A program made the position numbers and the translations under genes. From the NCBI RefSeq assembly GCF_021596945.1, contig NZ_CP063779.1, forward strand, positions 4,438,001 through 4,502,000: a stretch of DNA of 64,000 bases, read 5' to 3'. Source of the DNA: Mongoliitalea daihaiensis (GTDB taxonomy: Bacteria > Bacteroidota > Bacteroidia > Cytophagales > Cyclobacteriaceae). This document shows, piece by piece, positions 55,937-64,000 of this stretch. A model generated the notes under the pieces. The model had not been told where the DNA came from and searched no databases. It saw nothing but the letters and a program-made list of their open reading frames with translations. Each line of letters opens with the position of its first letter. Position 1 is the stretch's first letter.

Positions 55937-56218
55937 ATGAAAACCATTGAAAATATTGAAAAAGAAAATATCAGAGGCCTTAAATTTTCAAAAAATGAAG
56001 TACTCACCAATATGGATGCCATCAAAATAAGAGCATTTGATTTGAACAGGGCATTGACTTTAGGTAATCTTCTAAAAAATAAAGTTCATATTACCTTCCA
56101 AGATATCGATCAAAAAACATACCGTGTCCACACTACCATTTGGGCTGTAGGCTCAGACTTTGTTTGCCTCAAAGCGGATATCTGTATTCCCATCACAAGC
56201 ATCGTAGAAATAGAATAA
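55937..56218 (+). CDS. Small conserved-looking hypothetical protein, 93 aa
   Basis: A 93-residue soluble protein with alternating charged and hydrophobic residues. The C-terminal half (HITFQDIDQKTYRVHTTIWAVGSDFVCLKADI) looks like a small beta-barrel or SH3-like fold, ending IPITSIVEIE. No family is recognised. A strong perfect terminator follows, which supports that it is a real gene. AT-rich leader, no clear SD. Confidence 0.7.
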   Translation: MKTIENIEKENIRGLKFSKNEVLTNMDAIKIRAFDLNRALTLGNLLKNKVHITFQDIDQKTYRVHTTIWAVGSDFVCLKADICIPITSIVEIE

Positions 56219-56249
56219 AAAGAACCTAAATTATACTGGCTTAAAACAA

Positions 56250-56296
56250 ATCACCCATCTTGGAGTCTTTGACATAAAAGATGGGTGATTTTTTTT
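56250..56296 (+). terminator. Terminator after the 93-aa gene
   Basis: ATCACCCATCTT (56250-56261) pairs perfectly with AAGATGGGTGAT (56278-56289), followed by a T-run. Confidence 0.9.
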
Positions 56297-56369
56297 GACT
56301 GAATTCATAAAAATTAATTGATTGCCTCACGCATCAAATTTGGTGAATCAGCTTGATAAAAAGCGCTAA

Positions 56370-57740
56370 TTACAAACTAAACTTCTCGACTAAGTCGGTA
56401 ATTATCATCAATTCCTGTGTGCCTGTTTGCATATTTTTTAAAGAAATTGTTTGCGATGCAATCTCTTGCTCTCCCAATACCGCCACATAGGGTACTTGTT
56501 TTTTATCAGCATATCCCAATTGTTTTTTGAATTTTGCCACCTCGGGATACAACTCTGAAGATATGCCTGCCTGTCTTAACTGATTCAATACTTTCAAACC
56601 ATATTCGAAACCTTGATGATCAAAATAACAGATCAAAACTTTACTTTGGCCTACATTACCCTCCAGAAATAACCCCAATTCATCCATGACGTCGTAAATC
56701 CGGTCTACTCCGAAAGAAAATCCTACTCCTGACACCCCTTCTAGACCAAAAACTCCAGTCAAATTATCATAACGGCCACCGCCGCTAACCGAACCTATGG
56801 ATACATTATTTACTTTTACTTCGAAAATTGCTCCAGTATAGTAAGAAAGCCCCCGAGCCAAAACCACATCCAATTCCACATGTTCTTCAGATTCCCCATA
56901 AGATCCTAAAAGTGCCATAACCTCCTCCAGTTCTTGTACACCTTGAAGACCAACAGCTGACCCTGACAAAAATGATTTCAAAAACTCAAGTTTGGATTGA
57001 TTGGAACCTCTTACACCAATTATCGGCTCCAATTGATGCACAGCTTCTCTTGAGAAATTCCTCTGGGCAAGTTCTTCTTGCACCTTTTCCCAACCTATCT
57101 TATCCAGTTTATCGATGGCTACACATAATTCAGCCTCTCTCCCTTGCTCTCCAATAACCTCGGACAGACCTGTCAAAATCTTCCGGTTGTTGATTTTGAT
57201 GCTGTAATCTAAAATACCCAATTGAGCGAATACCCGCTTGATCATCAACAGAATTTCCAATTCACACAGCAAACTATCGGTACCAACCACATCAGCATCG
57301 CACTGATAAAATTCTCTATACCTTCCTTTTTGTGGTCGATCTGCTCTCCAGACCGGTTGAATCTGAAAACGTTTAAAAGGAAACGTGATTTCATTGCGGT
57401 TCATAACCACATATCGAGCAAATGGAACAGTCAAATCATACCGTAAGCCTTTTTCAGACACTTTAGGCAATACATGCGAGGTTCCTTGCTCCAAGTCTAC
57501 CGCCTGCACATCTTTTAAAAAATTACCTGAATTCAAAATTTTAAACAGCAATTGATCCCCCTCATCTCCATATTTTCCGGTCAAGGTACTGAGATTTTCC
57601 ATCGATGGTGTTTCCAACTGTTGAAATCCAAAAAGCTTAAATGTCTCCTTAATCGTGTCAAGAATAAAGTTTCTGCGAGCCATTTGAATAGGGCCAAAAT
57701 CTCGGGTTCCTTTGGGAAGGCTTGGTTTCTGAATTGACAT
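56370..57740 (-). CDS. hisS: Histidyl-tRNA synthetase
   Basis: 456 residues. Class II motif 2 RFQIQPVWRADRPQKGRYREFYQCD, the histidine-binding LARGLSYYTG and motif 3 VGFSFGVDRIYD are visible, followed by the anticodon-binding domain (VLICYFDHQGFEYGL). It attaches histidine to tRNA-His. Monocistronic, with an exact -7 promoter element upstream. Confidence 0.97.
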   Translation of the reverse strand: MSIQKPSLPKGTRDFGPIQMARRNFILDTIKETFKLFGFQQLETPSMENLSTLTGKYGDEGDQLLFKILNSGNFLKDVQAVDLEQGTSHVLPKVSEKGLRYDLTVPFARYVVMNRNEITFPFKRFQIQPVWRADRPQKGRYREFYQCDADVVGTDSLLCELEILLMIKRVFAQLGILDYSIKINNRKILTGLSEVIGEQGREAELCVAIDKLDKIGWEKVQEELAQRNFSREAVHQLEPIIGVRGSNQSKLEFLKSFLSGSAVGLQGVQELEEVMALLGSYGESEEHVELDVVLARGLSYYTGAIFEVKVNNVSIGSVSGGGRYDNLTGVFGLEGVSGVGFSFGVDRIYDVMDELGLFLEGNVGQSKVLICYFDHQGFEYGLKVLNQLRQAGISSELYPEVAKFKKQLGYADKKQVPYVAVLGEQEIASQTISLKNMQTGTQELMIITDLVEKFSL

Positions 57741-57759
57741 AATTATTTTTAATTTTGCC

Positions 57760-57767
57760 CAAAGGTA
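57760..57767 (-). promoter_or_regulatory. hisS -7 element
   Basis: On the minus strand TACCTTTG, an exact TAnnTTTG match, 20 bases upstream of the hisS start. It lies back to back with a plus-strand TAATTTTG at 57789. Confidence 0.55.
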
Positions 57768-57788
57768 AGTAAAATCAAAATTTTATTT

Positions 57789-57796
57789 TAATTTTG
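57789..57796 (+). promoter_or_regulatory. -7 element for the 47-aa gene
   Basis: TAATTTTG, an exact TAnnTTTG match, 35 bases ahead of the ATG at 57831. A second TAATTTTG is at 57750-57757. Confidence 0.5.
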
Positions 57797-57830
57797 CGCT
57801 TCATTTGGAATCACATAAACAGATAAGACG

Positions 57831-57974
57831 ATGGCTGTTACTACGTTAAAAAGAAAATTGAGAAGAAAAAGACAAGGTCAAACTACACGCGTGATAAAGA
57901 TTAAGCAATTGAGCGCTAAGCCTGTAATCAAAAATGTAGACATCGAAGAGCTTAAGAAAAGCTTCGAGGCTTAA
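57831..57974 (+). CDS. 47-aa highly basic small protein
   Basis: ATG at 57831 to TAA at 57972-57974. The peptide starts MAVTTLKRKLRRKRQ and continues with GQTTRVIKIKQLSAKPVI and a helix-like C-terminus (DIEELKKSFEA). About one third of residues are Lys or Arg, as in ribosomal proteins or nucleic acid-binding peptides. Promoter-like element upstream and a strong terminator downstream support a real gene. I do not recognise the family. It is too short for gene finders with a 60-residue limit. Confidence 0.7.
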   Translation: MAVTTLKRKLRRKRQGQTTRVIKIKQLSAKPVIKNVDIEELKKSFEA

Positions 57975-58021
57975 ATCCTGTCTCCTAATAAACATTACTT
58001 TCTTTTCCGCTGAGAGGCGAA

Positions 58022-58065
58022 AATAAAAGGGTTCGATTGTATAATTGAACCCTTTTATTTTTTTC
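58022..58065 (+). terminator. Terminator of the 47-aa gene
   Basis: AATAAAAGGGTTC (58022-58034) pairs perfectly with GAACCCTTTTATT (58047-58059), and further pairs extend into the loop. A T-run follows. It also ends the convergent phosphoesterase gene. Confidence 0.9.
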
Positions 58066-58067
58066 AT

Positions 58068-58568
58068 TTATCTACCGCGCTTACCCAGCTCCACTACGCG
58101 TAAGTGCTGAATTTTACCTCCTTGAATTTCAAATTTCAATAAGGTACGAATCTGATGAAATCCTTGCTGCCCGATAGCTCCAGGATTCATATACAAGCAT
58201 TGCAAAGTAGAATCAAATTCCACCTTGCAAATATGAGAATGTCCACAAACCAATACTTGCAGGCCTTCTCGCTGTATCAACTGCTTGACTCCCTTTGCAT
58301 AGCGAGGAGGCTTCCCCGCTATATGCAACAATCCTATGGTTAGCCCTTCTATGGAAAAAGAAAGAAATTCAGGATAAATCATTCTGGCATCCTGATCGTC
58401 TATATTTCCAGTAATTACTCTCAATATGACATTCTTGGGTAGCTCCTTTAAAATCTGAATGTTTCCGATGTCTCCGGCATGCCAAATTTCATCGACATCC
58501 GAGCAATGTCGGATAATTTGCTCATCCATATATCCATGAGAGTCCGAAATCAATGCAACTTTTACCAA
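58068..58568 (-). CDS. Metallophosphoesterase, YfcE family
   Basis: 166 residues. The motif order of calcineurin-like phosphoesterases is intact: DSHGYMD, GDIGN, GNIDD and GHSHI, with the end MNPGAIGQQG. It hydrolyses phosphodiesters with two metal ions; substrate unknown. It starts 58 bp away from the divergent rhodanese gene. Confidence 0.92.
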   Translation of the reverse strand: MVKVALISDSHGYMDEQIIRHCSDVDEIWHAGDIGNIQILKELPKNVILRVITGNIDDQDARMIYPEFLSFSIEGLTIGLLHIAGKPPRYAKGVKQLIQREGLQVLVCGHSHICKVEFDSTLQCLYMNPGAIGQQGFHQIRTLLKFEIQGGKIQHLRVVELGKRGR

Positions 58569-58626
58569 AGCTTTGTCTTGTTTAATGCTTAAATTTATAG
58601 CTTCTAATCAAAAATAGTCCCGACAT

Positions 58627-59052
58627 ATGGAAAATCAAGTCAAATTTCACCAAATCCTCCAAAAACTTGTACCACTTACACTTCTGTGCTTACTCTTAGC
58701 CTTTCAAGGTTTTGCGCAACAGGCTGCCCCCTCACTTAGCCCTGATGCATTTGAAGCTGCAGCAAAGAAAAAGAAAAAAGCTGTAATTTTAGACATTAGA
58801 ACACCACAAGAAGTGGAAAGTGGCTACATAGCAGACGCTGATTTCATAGATTTTTTAGCAGAAAATTTTGAAGAAGAGCTGAAAAGTCTGGATAAAAAAA
58901 AGACTTACTATGTGTATTGCCGCTCTGCCAAACGGACAATCCCCGCAACAGAAAAAATGAAAGAATTAGGCTTCAAAAAAGTCTACATGCTGGAAGGCGG
59001 ATTAAATAATTGGGTAAGTTCGGGAAAGGAAATCGTCACAAAACAAGAATAA
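58627..59052 (+). CDS. Exported single-domain rhodanese-like protein
   Basis: 141 residues. The signal peptide (TLLCLLLAFQGFAQQ, about residues 18-32) is followed by a rhodanese domain with active-site loop CRSAKR (Cys near residue 97) and the LEGGLNNW end. Rhodanese-type proteins transfer sulfur or act as redox switches; here in the periplasm. Confidence 0.9.
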   Translation: MENQVKFHQILQKLVPLTLLCLLLAFQGFAQQAAPSLSPDAFEAAAKKKKKAVILDIRTPQEVESGYIADADFIDFLAENFEEELKSLDKKKTYYVYCRSAKRTIPATEKMKELGFKKVYMLEGGLNNWVSSGKEIVTKQE

Positions 59053-59162
59053 GATTACAGAAAGCTATTCATTATCTTTCCATAATGGCATTTATGCGCT
59101 CTTGAAGTTTTGGAATTGAGGGATTACTTTCTATTTTTACGAGCCAAAATAGAGATTTTGAA

Positions 59163-60140
59163 ATGAGAGTTATCCAATTTAGAGAAGCATTAAGAGAAGC
59201 TATGTCCGAAGAAATGAGACGCGATAAAAACGTGTTCCTCATGGGTGAAGAAGTAGCTGAATATAATGGGGCCTACAAGGTATCCCAAGGTATGTTAGAT
59301 GAGTTTGGGCCTGATAGAGTTTACGATACTCCGATTGCAGAACTTGGTTTTGCGGGTTTGGGAGTAGGCGCTGCGATGAATGGTTTAAGACCTATCATCG
59401 AATTCATGACCTTCAATTTTTCCTTGGTTGCAATTGATCAGATTATTAATTCAGCTGCGAAAATGTTAGCCATGTCTGGTGGTGCATACAGTGTTCCCAT
59501 TGTATTCAGAGGTCCTACTGGTAACGCTGGGCAATTAGGCGCTACACACTCTTCCAACTTTGAAAACTGGTTTGCAAATACTCCAGGGTTGAAGGTGGTA
59601 GTCCCTTCCAATCCTTACGATGCTAAAGGCTTGCTAAAAGCATCCATCCGTGACAACGACCCTGTAATTTTCATGGAGTCTGAATTGATGTATTCTGATA
59701 AGGGTGAAGTACCTGAGGGCGAGTACCTACTACCCATTGGAGTAGCTGATATCAAAAGAAAAGGCACAGATGTGACCATCGTTTCCTTCGGTAAAATGAT
59801 GAAAGTTGCACTAGAAGCAGCTGAAGAATTAGCAAAAGATGGCGTAGAAGCAGAGGTAATCGACTTACGAACTGTGAGACCTATTGATTATGCAGCGGTA
59901 GTAAATTCTGTAAAGAAAACCAACAGATGTGTGGTAGTAGAAGAAGCAAATCCTCTAGCGGCTATTTCCTCAGAAATCGCTTACCACTTGCAAAGAAATG
60001 CTTTTGATTATTTAGATGCTCCTGTAGTACGAGTAAATTCAATGGATGTTCCCTTGAGTTATGCACCTACTTACATCGATGCTACCATTCCAAACGTAAA
60101 ACGTACCTTAGAAGCTGTGAAGCAGGTCATGTATAAGTAA
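59163..60140 (+). CDS. pdhB: Pyruvate dehydrogenase E1 component, beta subunit
   Basis: 325 residues, TPP-dependent E1 beta. Signature stretches MGEEVAEYNGAYKVSQGM, PIIEFMTFNFSLVAIDQI and GATHSSNFENWFANTPG are present, with the C-terminal transketolase domain (VVEEANPLAAISSEIA). With the alpha subunit (not in the window) it decarboxylates pyruvate in the PDH complex. A monocistronic gene with its own terminator. Confidence 0.93.
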   Translation: MRVIQFREALREAMSEEMRRDKNVFLMGEEVAEYNGAYKVSQGMLDEFGPDRVYDTPIAELGFAGLGVGAAMNGLRPIIEFMTFNFSLVAIDQIINSAAKMLAMSGGAYSVPIVFRGPTGNAGQLGATHSSNFENWFANTPGLKVVVPSNPYDAKGLLKASIRDNDPVIFMESELMYSDKGEVPEGEYLLPIGVADIKRKGTDVTIVSFGKMMKVALEAAEELAKDGVEAEVIDLRTVRPIDYAAVVNSVKKTNRCVVVEEANPLAAISSEIAYHLQRNAFDYLDAPVVRVNSMDVPLSYAPTYIDATIPNVKRTLEAVKQVMYK

Positions 60141-60160
60141 TCTAATTCTATTAAACCTAT

Positions 60161-60193
60161 AAAAAAAGCTGTCATCCATTGACAGCTTTTTTT
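60161..60193 (+). terminator. pdhB terminator
   Basis: AAAAAAGCTGTCA (60162-60174) pairs perfectly with TGACAGCTTTTTT (60180-60192), loop TCCAT. Confidence 0.9.
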
Positions 60194-60359
60194 ATTTGAG
60201 TAGTAATCTTACTTTCTAAAAGAGTAAATTCCTTGTGGGTCTTCGGTAACCTAACTATAGCTTTTCCAAAGATTCTTTCTCCCAAAGCCGTAGATGCTTG
60301 AAATTAGTAAATTAAGCTTTGTAATGTTTTTCTGACTTCATCCACCAAACAGCATTGCT

Positions 60360-61259
60360 TTAATTAAAGCCTAGTTCACTGATATTTTGATAGGATAGTT
60401 GAATGGATTCAAATGGGTCCATCCCGTCGAACATTTGATCCTGTTCTACAAAATAATGAACCATGCCTGCTTTTGCCCGCTGCTGAAGAATAGATGCAAA
60501 ATCAATTGTTCCACTTCCTACAGGAGCAAATCTACCTTCCTCATCCATGTCCTTCAAATGCCAGACAAGGAACCTACCCGGATACTTGTCAAAATATGCC
60601 AATGGGTCAGCTCCAGCCTTAACAGTCCAATATAAGTCAATCTCAAAATTCACATGCGCAGGATCTGTATTGTCTAAGATGTAATCTGTTAAAATCACTC
60701 CATCTTCTCTAGGTACAAATTCAAAATCATGGTTGTGGTATAAAAGCTTTAAGCCTGCAGCAGAACATTTTTCACCAATTGTATTTAATATCTGTACCAG
60801 TTCTTCCGCACTTCCTTTCATCCCCAATCCTTCTGGGCCATAAGTAAACATACCCATAGGTGGGACAGGAATGACAAAATAAGTGAAACCCGCATTTCTT
60901 GCATCTTCAATTTGTTCATCAGCATTTTCAAGTGTCACGCCACCCATATGTGTGCTTTTGGGCATCAATCCAATAGAGGTTACGAAAGCTTTAAACTCTT
61001 CTGGTTCCATGCCATAAAATTTACCATCAGCATAACCTGCTGCTTCAATATAAGCATAGCCTTGATCTGCGACTCGCTGAAGCGTAGCTTTGGGGTCTTG
61101 TCCCATTGCCTCACGGAGGGTGTACAATGCTACGCCTCCTTGGCTGGAAGAGCTATCTTCTATAACTTCCTCATTTGTAGATTTTTCAGCTCCACAAGCC
61201 ATCAAAACCTGTGTACTTACCATAGCAAGCACTAAAATAATAGAATTAAATTTGTCCAT
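60360..61259 (-). CDS. Sugar phosphate isomerase/epimerase-like lipoprotein
   Basis: About 299 residues from the ATG at 61259; longer start candidates (61313) give a poor leader. The lipobox STQVLMAC anchors it. The TIM-barrel has YIEAAGYADGKFYG, LLYHNHDFEF and EIDLYWTVKAGADP, the xylose-isomerase-like family with metal ligands. Such exported members are frequent in Bacteroidota glycan degradation loci; here it stands alone. Confidence 0.87.
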   Translation of the reverse strand: MDKFNSIILVLAMVSTQVLMACGAEKSTNEEVIEDSSSSQGGVALYTLREAMGQDPKATLQRVADQGYAYIEAAGYADGKFYGMEPEEFKAFVTSIGLMPKSTHMGGVTLENADEQIEDARNAGFTYFVIPVPPMGMFTYGPEGLGMKGSAEELVQILNTIGEKCSAAGLKLLYHNHDFEFVPREDGVILTDYILDNTDPAHVNFEIDLYWTVKAGADPLAYFDKYPGRFLVWHLKDMDEEGRFAPVGSGTIDFASILQQRAKAGMVHYFVEQDQMFDGMDPFESIQLSYQNISELGFN

Positions 61260-61337
61260 AGTCTGAATCATTTGATGAAGTAAGTTATCTAAAAAGTTTT
61301 CAAAAAAAATCAATTTTTCTAATTCTCTCCATTTTCA

Positions 61338-62141
61338 ATGTATAAAAGGTTTCTTACCTTGGAAAACTTAAATCAGAGAATCACTATGATTAAAGATAAC
61401 CCCAAAAGTTTTTCACCCCTTGTAAACCCTGAAGAAGAAGCATTTTTTGCAGGACCTCAAACTAGGTGGAAAGAGTTTAAAATGATCCTAAAAATCATGA
61501 TTGAATTCATTCGTGGCTTTCGAATGCTGCACTTCGTGGGACCTTGTGTAACTGTCTTTGGCTCGGCAAGATTTGAAGAAAATGACCCTTTTTACAAATT
61601 GGCTGTTCGGGTTGGCGAAGAAGTGAGCAACATGGGTTTTACAGTCATGACAGGAGGGGGACCAGGAATTATGGAAGCAGCTAATCGCGGCGCAAAAAAT
61701 GTTGGAGGAAAATCGGTTGGCTGCAACATCATTCTACCTTTTGAGCAACATCCCAATCCCTACTTGGATAAATTCATGAATTTCAAATACTTTTTTGTTA
61801 GGAAGGTATTATTATCAAAATATAGCTACGCTTTTGTAGTGATGCCTGGTGGATTTGGAACCCTAGATGAGTTTTTTGAAGCATTGACCTTGATGCAAAC
61901 CAAAGTGATGCGCAGATTTCCGGTAGTATTGATGTGTTCTGAGTTTCACCATCACCTTTATGATTACATTCAGCACCTGGCTGATTATGGTACGATCAAT
62001 AAAGCTGATTTAGAATTGTTTTTGATGACTGACTCCATCGAAGAGATGGAAACTCATATCCGCAAGTATGCAATTGATAACTTTGGGTTGAAGCGAAAAA
62101 ACTCGGTAGAAGCTAACCCATTGTTAGGCGAAAATAGCTAA
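61338..62141 (+). CDS. LOG family protein (TIGR00730 Rossmann fold)
   Basis: 267 residues; a start at ATG 61386 is also possible (about 251). The core has TGGGPGIMEAANRGA and PGGFGTLDEFFEALTLMQ, the LOG motif PGGxGTxxE. Members hydrolyse nucleotide riboside 5'-monophosphates (cytokinin-type) or AMP. It is divergent from the isomerase-like gene and ends four bases before the convergent ZIP gene's end. Confidence 0.9.
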   Translation: MYKRFLTLENLNQRITMIKDNPKSFSPLVNPEEEAFFAGPQTRWKEFKMILKIMIEFIRGFRMLHFVGPCVTVFGSARFEENDPFYKLAVRVGEEVSNMGFTVMTGGGPGIMEAANRGAKNVGGKSVGCNIILPFEQHPNPYLDKFMNFKYFFVRKVLLSKYSYAFVVMPGGFGTLDEFFEALTLMQTKVMRRFPVVLMCSEFHHHLYDYIQHLADYGTINKADLELFLMTDSIEEMETHIRKYAIDNFGLKRKNSVEANPLLGENS

Positions 62142-62144
62142 TCA

Positions 62145-62978
62145 TTAGGCCCAGGCTACATCCAAAATCATCATCACCACAAAGCCAATCATAAAACCTA
62201 GTACCGCAAGGTCGGTATATTTGTCACGTTGGGTTTCTGGAATCACCTCCTCAATCACTACAAAAATCATAGCACCTGCAGCAAAAGACAATGCAAAAGG
62301 CAGGATGTTTTTCATGTAAATCACAGCAACAGCACCAATAACCCCAGCCATTGGCTCCACTATTGCAGAAAGTTGTCCATACCAAAAACTCTTTCTTCTA
62401 CTCATCCCCGCACGTCTGAGCGGCATAGACACAGCCATACCCTCGGGGATATTTTGAATCCCAATACCCACTGCCAATGCTACGGCAGCAGTAATGCTTG
62501 CTCCTTCCAAACCTAAAGAAGCCGATCCAAATAAAATCCCAATGGCAAGCCCTTCCGGAATATTGTGCAAGGTAATAGCCAATAACAATAAGGTGGATTT
62601 TTGCCAGGAAGTTGGGATTCCTTCTTTTTCGGAACTACCAAAATTAATGTGTAAGTGCGGCAAGAGTTTATCCAAGGCAAAAATAAAAAGCCCTCCCAAT
62701 AAGAACCCAGAAGCAACAGGAAGCCAATGCATAGTTGGGAAGATTTCTTTCGCATACTCCAAACTTGGATTCAGCAAAGACCAAAAACTGGCTGCAATCA
62801 TAACCCCTCCCGTAAACCCTAGCATGGTATCAAAAAAAGCACGGTTGATCGTGCGAAACAAGAATACAATAGAAGCACCCAAGGCAGTCATCAACCAAGT
62901 AAAGCTGGTAGCCGCTAAAGCTGCTTTTACCGGACCTAATTGTAAGGCAATCTCTTCTAGATATTCAAACATATACAT
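62145..62978 (-). CDS. ZIP family metal transporter
   Basis: 277 residues, eight membrane segments. TM4 HNIPEGLAIG and TM5 QNIPEGMAVS are the metal-coordinating motifs, with Gln instead of His at the start of TM5 as in the BbZIP group. It imports Zn2+ or another divalent ion. No regulator or partner is adjacent. Nearly overlapping ends with the convergent LOG gene. Confidence 0.92.
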   Translation of the reverse strand: MYMFEYLEEIALQLGPVKAALAATSFTWLMTALGASIVFLFRTINRAFFDTMLGFTGGVMIAASFWSLLNPSLEYAKEIFPTMHWLPVASGFLLGGLFIFALDKLLPHLHINFGSSEKEGIPTSWQKSTLLLLAITLHNIPEGLAIGILFGSASLGLEGASITAAVALAVGIGIQNIPEGMAVSMPLRRAGMSRRKSFWYGQLSAIVEPMAGVIGAVAVIYMKNILPFALSFAAGAMIFVVIEEVIPETQRDKYTDLAVLGFMIGFVVMMILDVAWA

Positions 62979-63024
62979 TCTACAAAAATCGTCGAAAGCT
63001 AATCATTTTTGCAGAAAAAGTGCC

Positions 63025-63447
63025 TTAAATGCCTGCTTTTATGTAAATCCAACCTTGCTCCTGCTTCATCACTATTTCCAGAATCCCAGCCGGAATAAAT
63101 TCGGATAGGCCTAAAAACTGTGTTTTCTGCAATTTTCGTTGGCTCATTGTATTCTCACATACCATAAATACCACCCCTTTTTCAACCAATGCGTTGATTC
63201 GTTCTGTGTAGGGATTTTCTTCATTCCGCATCAAATCAATCCCCATACCATGAGTCACCACTTCAATCTGAGCATTGGGGGCTGCATTAAGTACATTTTC
63301 TAACTGTCTCAAGAATTTGTCATGGACATCAACATTCCCGTCTGCAAGTTGGTAAATGATTTTATGTGCAGCTTCTGATATTACCTGTCCGTGAGTGAAA
63401 GAAATGAAACCTACAAGAAAAAAAACTATTAATAATAAACTTTTCAT
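63025..63447 (-). CDS. Exported DsrE-like protein
   Basis: 140 residues. The signal peptide (MKSLLLIVFFLVGFISFTHGQ) is followed by a DsrE/DsrF fold with VVTHGMGIDLM and the Cys in VVFMVCENTM (near residue 96). Members of this family carry or transfer sulfur; the role of exported members is not known. It lies 46 bp from the ZIP gene on the same strand and may be co-transcribed. Confidence 0.85.
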   Translation of the reverse strand: MKSLLLIVFFLVGFISFTHGQVISEAAHKIIYQLADGNVDVHDKFLRQLENVLNAAPNAQIEVVTHGMGIDLMRNEENPYTERINALVEKGVVFMVCENTMSQRKLQKTQFLGLSEFIPAGILEIVMKQEQGWIYIKAGI

Positions 63448-63772
63448 ACATATGTATTTTTAGATTTTTGAAAGTCCTTTAAGATTGACATAGAACGAAT
63501 GCCTCAAAGACTGCTTTTTAAAGAGATTTTTAAGGCAAAAGTTTTTATTTCGTAATTATGATTATGTGCAATACTACCATTCAATGAATATTTGAAATAG
63601 TATCATGCGGATAATCATCCGTGTTCAGCAGTTATCAGACCAAAGCCATTTAAAATAAATCTCAATTAGTATTGTAAGTGGTTCCTATTGTGAAAGCGGA
63701 TATACATTTAATTACTTTAAACAAGGCTAAATTACCCAAAATCTAACCAAATCTCCGTGTTGTAGGTCACAT
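63448..63772. other. Intergenic region
   Basis: AT-rich, with no ORF, clear hairpin or promoter that I can support. The segment lies between the DsrE-type start and the stop of the TonB receptor. Confidence 0.5.
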
Positions 63773-64000
63773 TTAAAAATTAAAATTTAAACTGATTACC
63801 AAATTCCTTCCAGGAGCTGCAATACCAGAGCTATAAGTCCTGTACCGTACATCCGTTATGTTTTCAAGACTGGAGTTGAGTGTACACAATCGATTAAACC
63901 TGTATTGAAAATTGAAATTTAGTGTGGTCCATGCAGGGCTGAATGGTCTTCCTAGTTCATCTTTGGCATACAACTCCGGTTTGCCGCGTTCTTCCAATGG
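63773..64000 (-). CDS. C-terminus of a TonB-dependent receptor (5' part outside window)
   Basis: About 75 residues, open to the window edge. WTTLNFNFQYRFNRL and SLENITDVRYRTYSSG are the last strands of a TonB-dependent receptor beta-barrel, ending in an aromatic residue (VISLNFNF) as outer-membrane barrels do. It takes up an iron complex, vitamin or glycan; the substrate is unreadable from this end. Confidence 0.85.
   Translation of the reverse strand, partial: PLEERGKPELYAKDELGRPFSPAWTTLNFNFQYRFNRLCTLNSSLENITDVRYRTYSSGIAAPGRNLVISLNFNF

Noticed and set aside
58022-58065. Possible tRNA because of a GGTTCGATT-like stretch
   Set aside because: The sequence forms a long single stem with T-run, a terminator; no cloverleaf or CCA-side acceptor is present.
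60209-60255. Short minus-strand open stretch reading EDPQGIYSFRK before a stop
   Set aside because: Only about 15 residues are open before an in-frame stop; could be a decayed gene end but too short to support.
62494-63108. 204-aa open frame antisense to the ZIP and DsrE genes
   Set aside because: It overlaps two well supported genes on the other strand and has no recognised domain.

Overview
The window looks like chromosomal DNA of a Bacteroidota bacterium, most probably an aerobic to facultative member of the Cytophagales (Cyclobacteriaceae-like, for example Algoriphagus or Belliella relatives). The reasons are low GC, starts without Shine-Dalgarno sequences, promoters of the TTTG-N19-TAnnTTTG type, a type IX secretion (T9SS) plug protein and a T9SS C-terminal sorting domain, a TonB-dependent receptor end, a mitochondrial-type aconitase and a DUF3276/PUR protein. 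The genus is inference; there is no rRNA or tRNA gene in the window.

Layout. 1-1670 is accessory-looking: the 3' end of a repeat-protein gene, then about 1.5 kb without genes that holds a run of short perfect hairpins (520-794) and a duplicated ~400-bp unit with a 95-bp identical core. 1.7-31.8 kb is ordinary chromosome: prfB with its programmed frameshift, MFS and MATE transporters, lysoplasmalogenase, several peptidases (M24, S15/CocE, M3, M20), Lrp, a CDF metal exporter, AI-2E transporters, two complex sensor kinases, a porin, aconitase, an AtoE-type fatty-acid permease and a LuxC-like acyl-CoA reductase. 31.9-40.8 kb: ferredoxin, DUF3276, ychF, an orphan Cas6-like RNA endonuclease with no CRISPR array or other cas gene, the T9SS plug, an ABC-F ATPase and a sorbosone-dehydrogenase-like lipoprotein. 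40.8-49.2 kb: a UbiB-like kinase with its TetR-like partner, then an anaerobic-metabolism block (OFA-type MFS, pflB, pflA, nhaA) with an FNR-like palindrome ahead of pflB. 49.3-50.2 kb is the frameshifted wreck of a T9SS-exported adhesin-like gene. 50.4-64 kb: a second ABC-F, a TPR/OmpA-like lipoprotein, PspC, a glycosyltransferase, ybaB, hisS, a 47-residue basic protein, a phosphoesterase, rhodanese, pdhB, a sugar isomerase-like lipoprotein, a LOG protein, a ZIP transporter, a DsrE protein and the 3' end of a TonB-dependent receptor.

How the genes fit together: aconitase and PDH E1-beta point to respiratory central metabolism, while pflB/pflA with a neighbouring OFA permease offers oxygen-free pyruvate cleavage to formate and acetyl-CoA. 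Many secreted peptidases, lipoproteins, a porin and a TonB receptor suit a polymer- and peptide-degrading lifestyle. Most genes are single-gene transcription units separated by strong hairpin terminators, often shared by convergent genes.

Best candidates for something undescribed: the orphan Cas6-like protein (35191-36060), the hairpin array and duplicated unit at 520-1560, a 28-residue membrane peptide ORF with a textbook sigma70-like promoter (17490-17621), the 47-residue basic protein (57831-57974), and a cluster of three palindromes before the T9SS plug gene (37398-37499). None of these could be checked against databases here.
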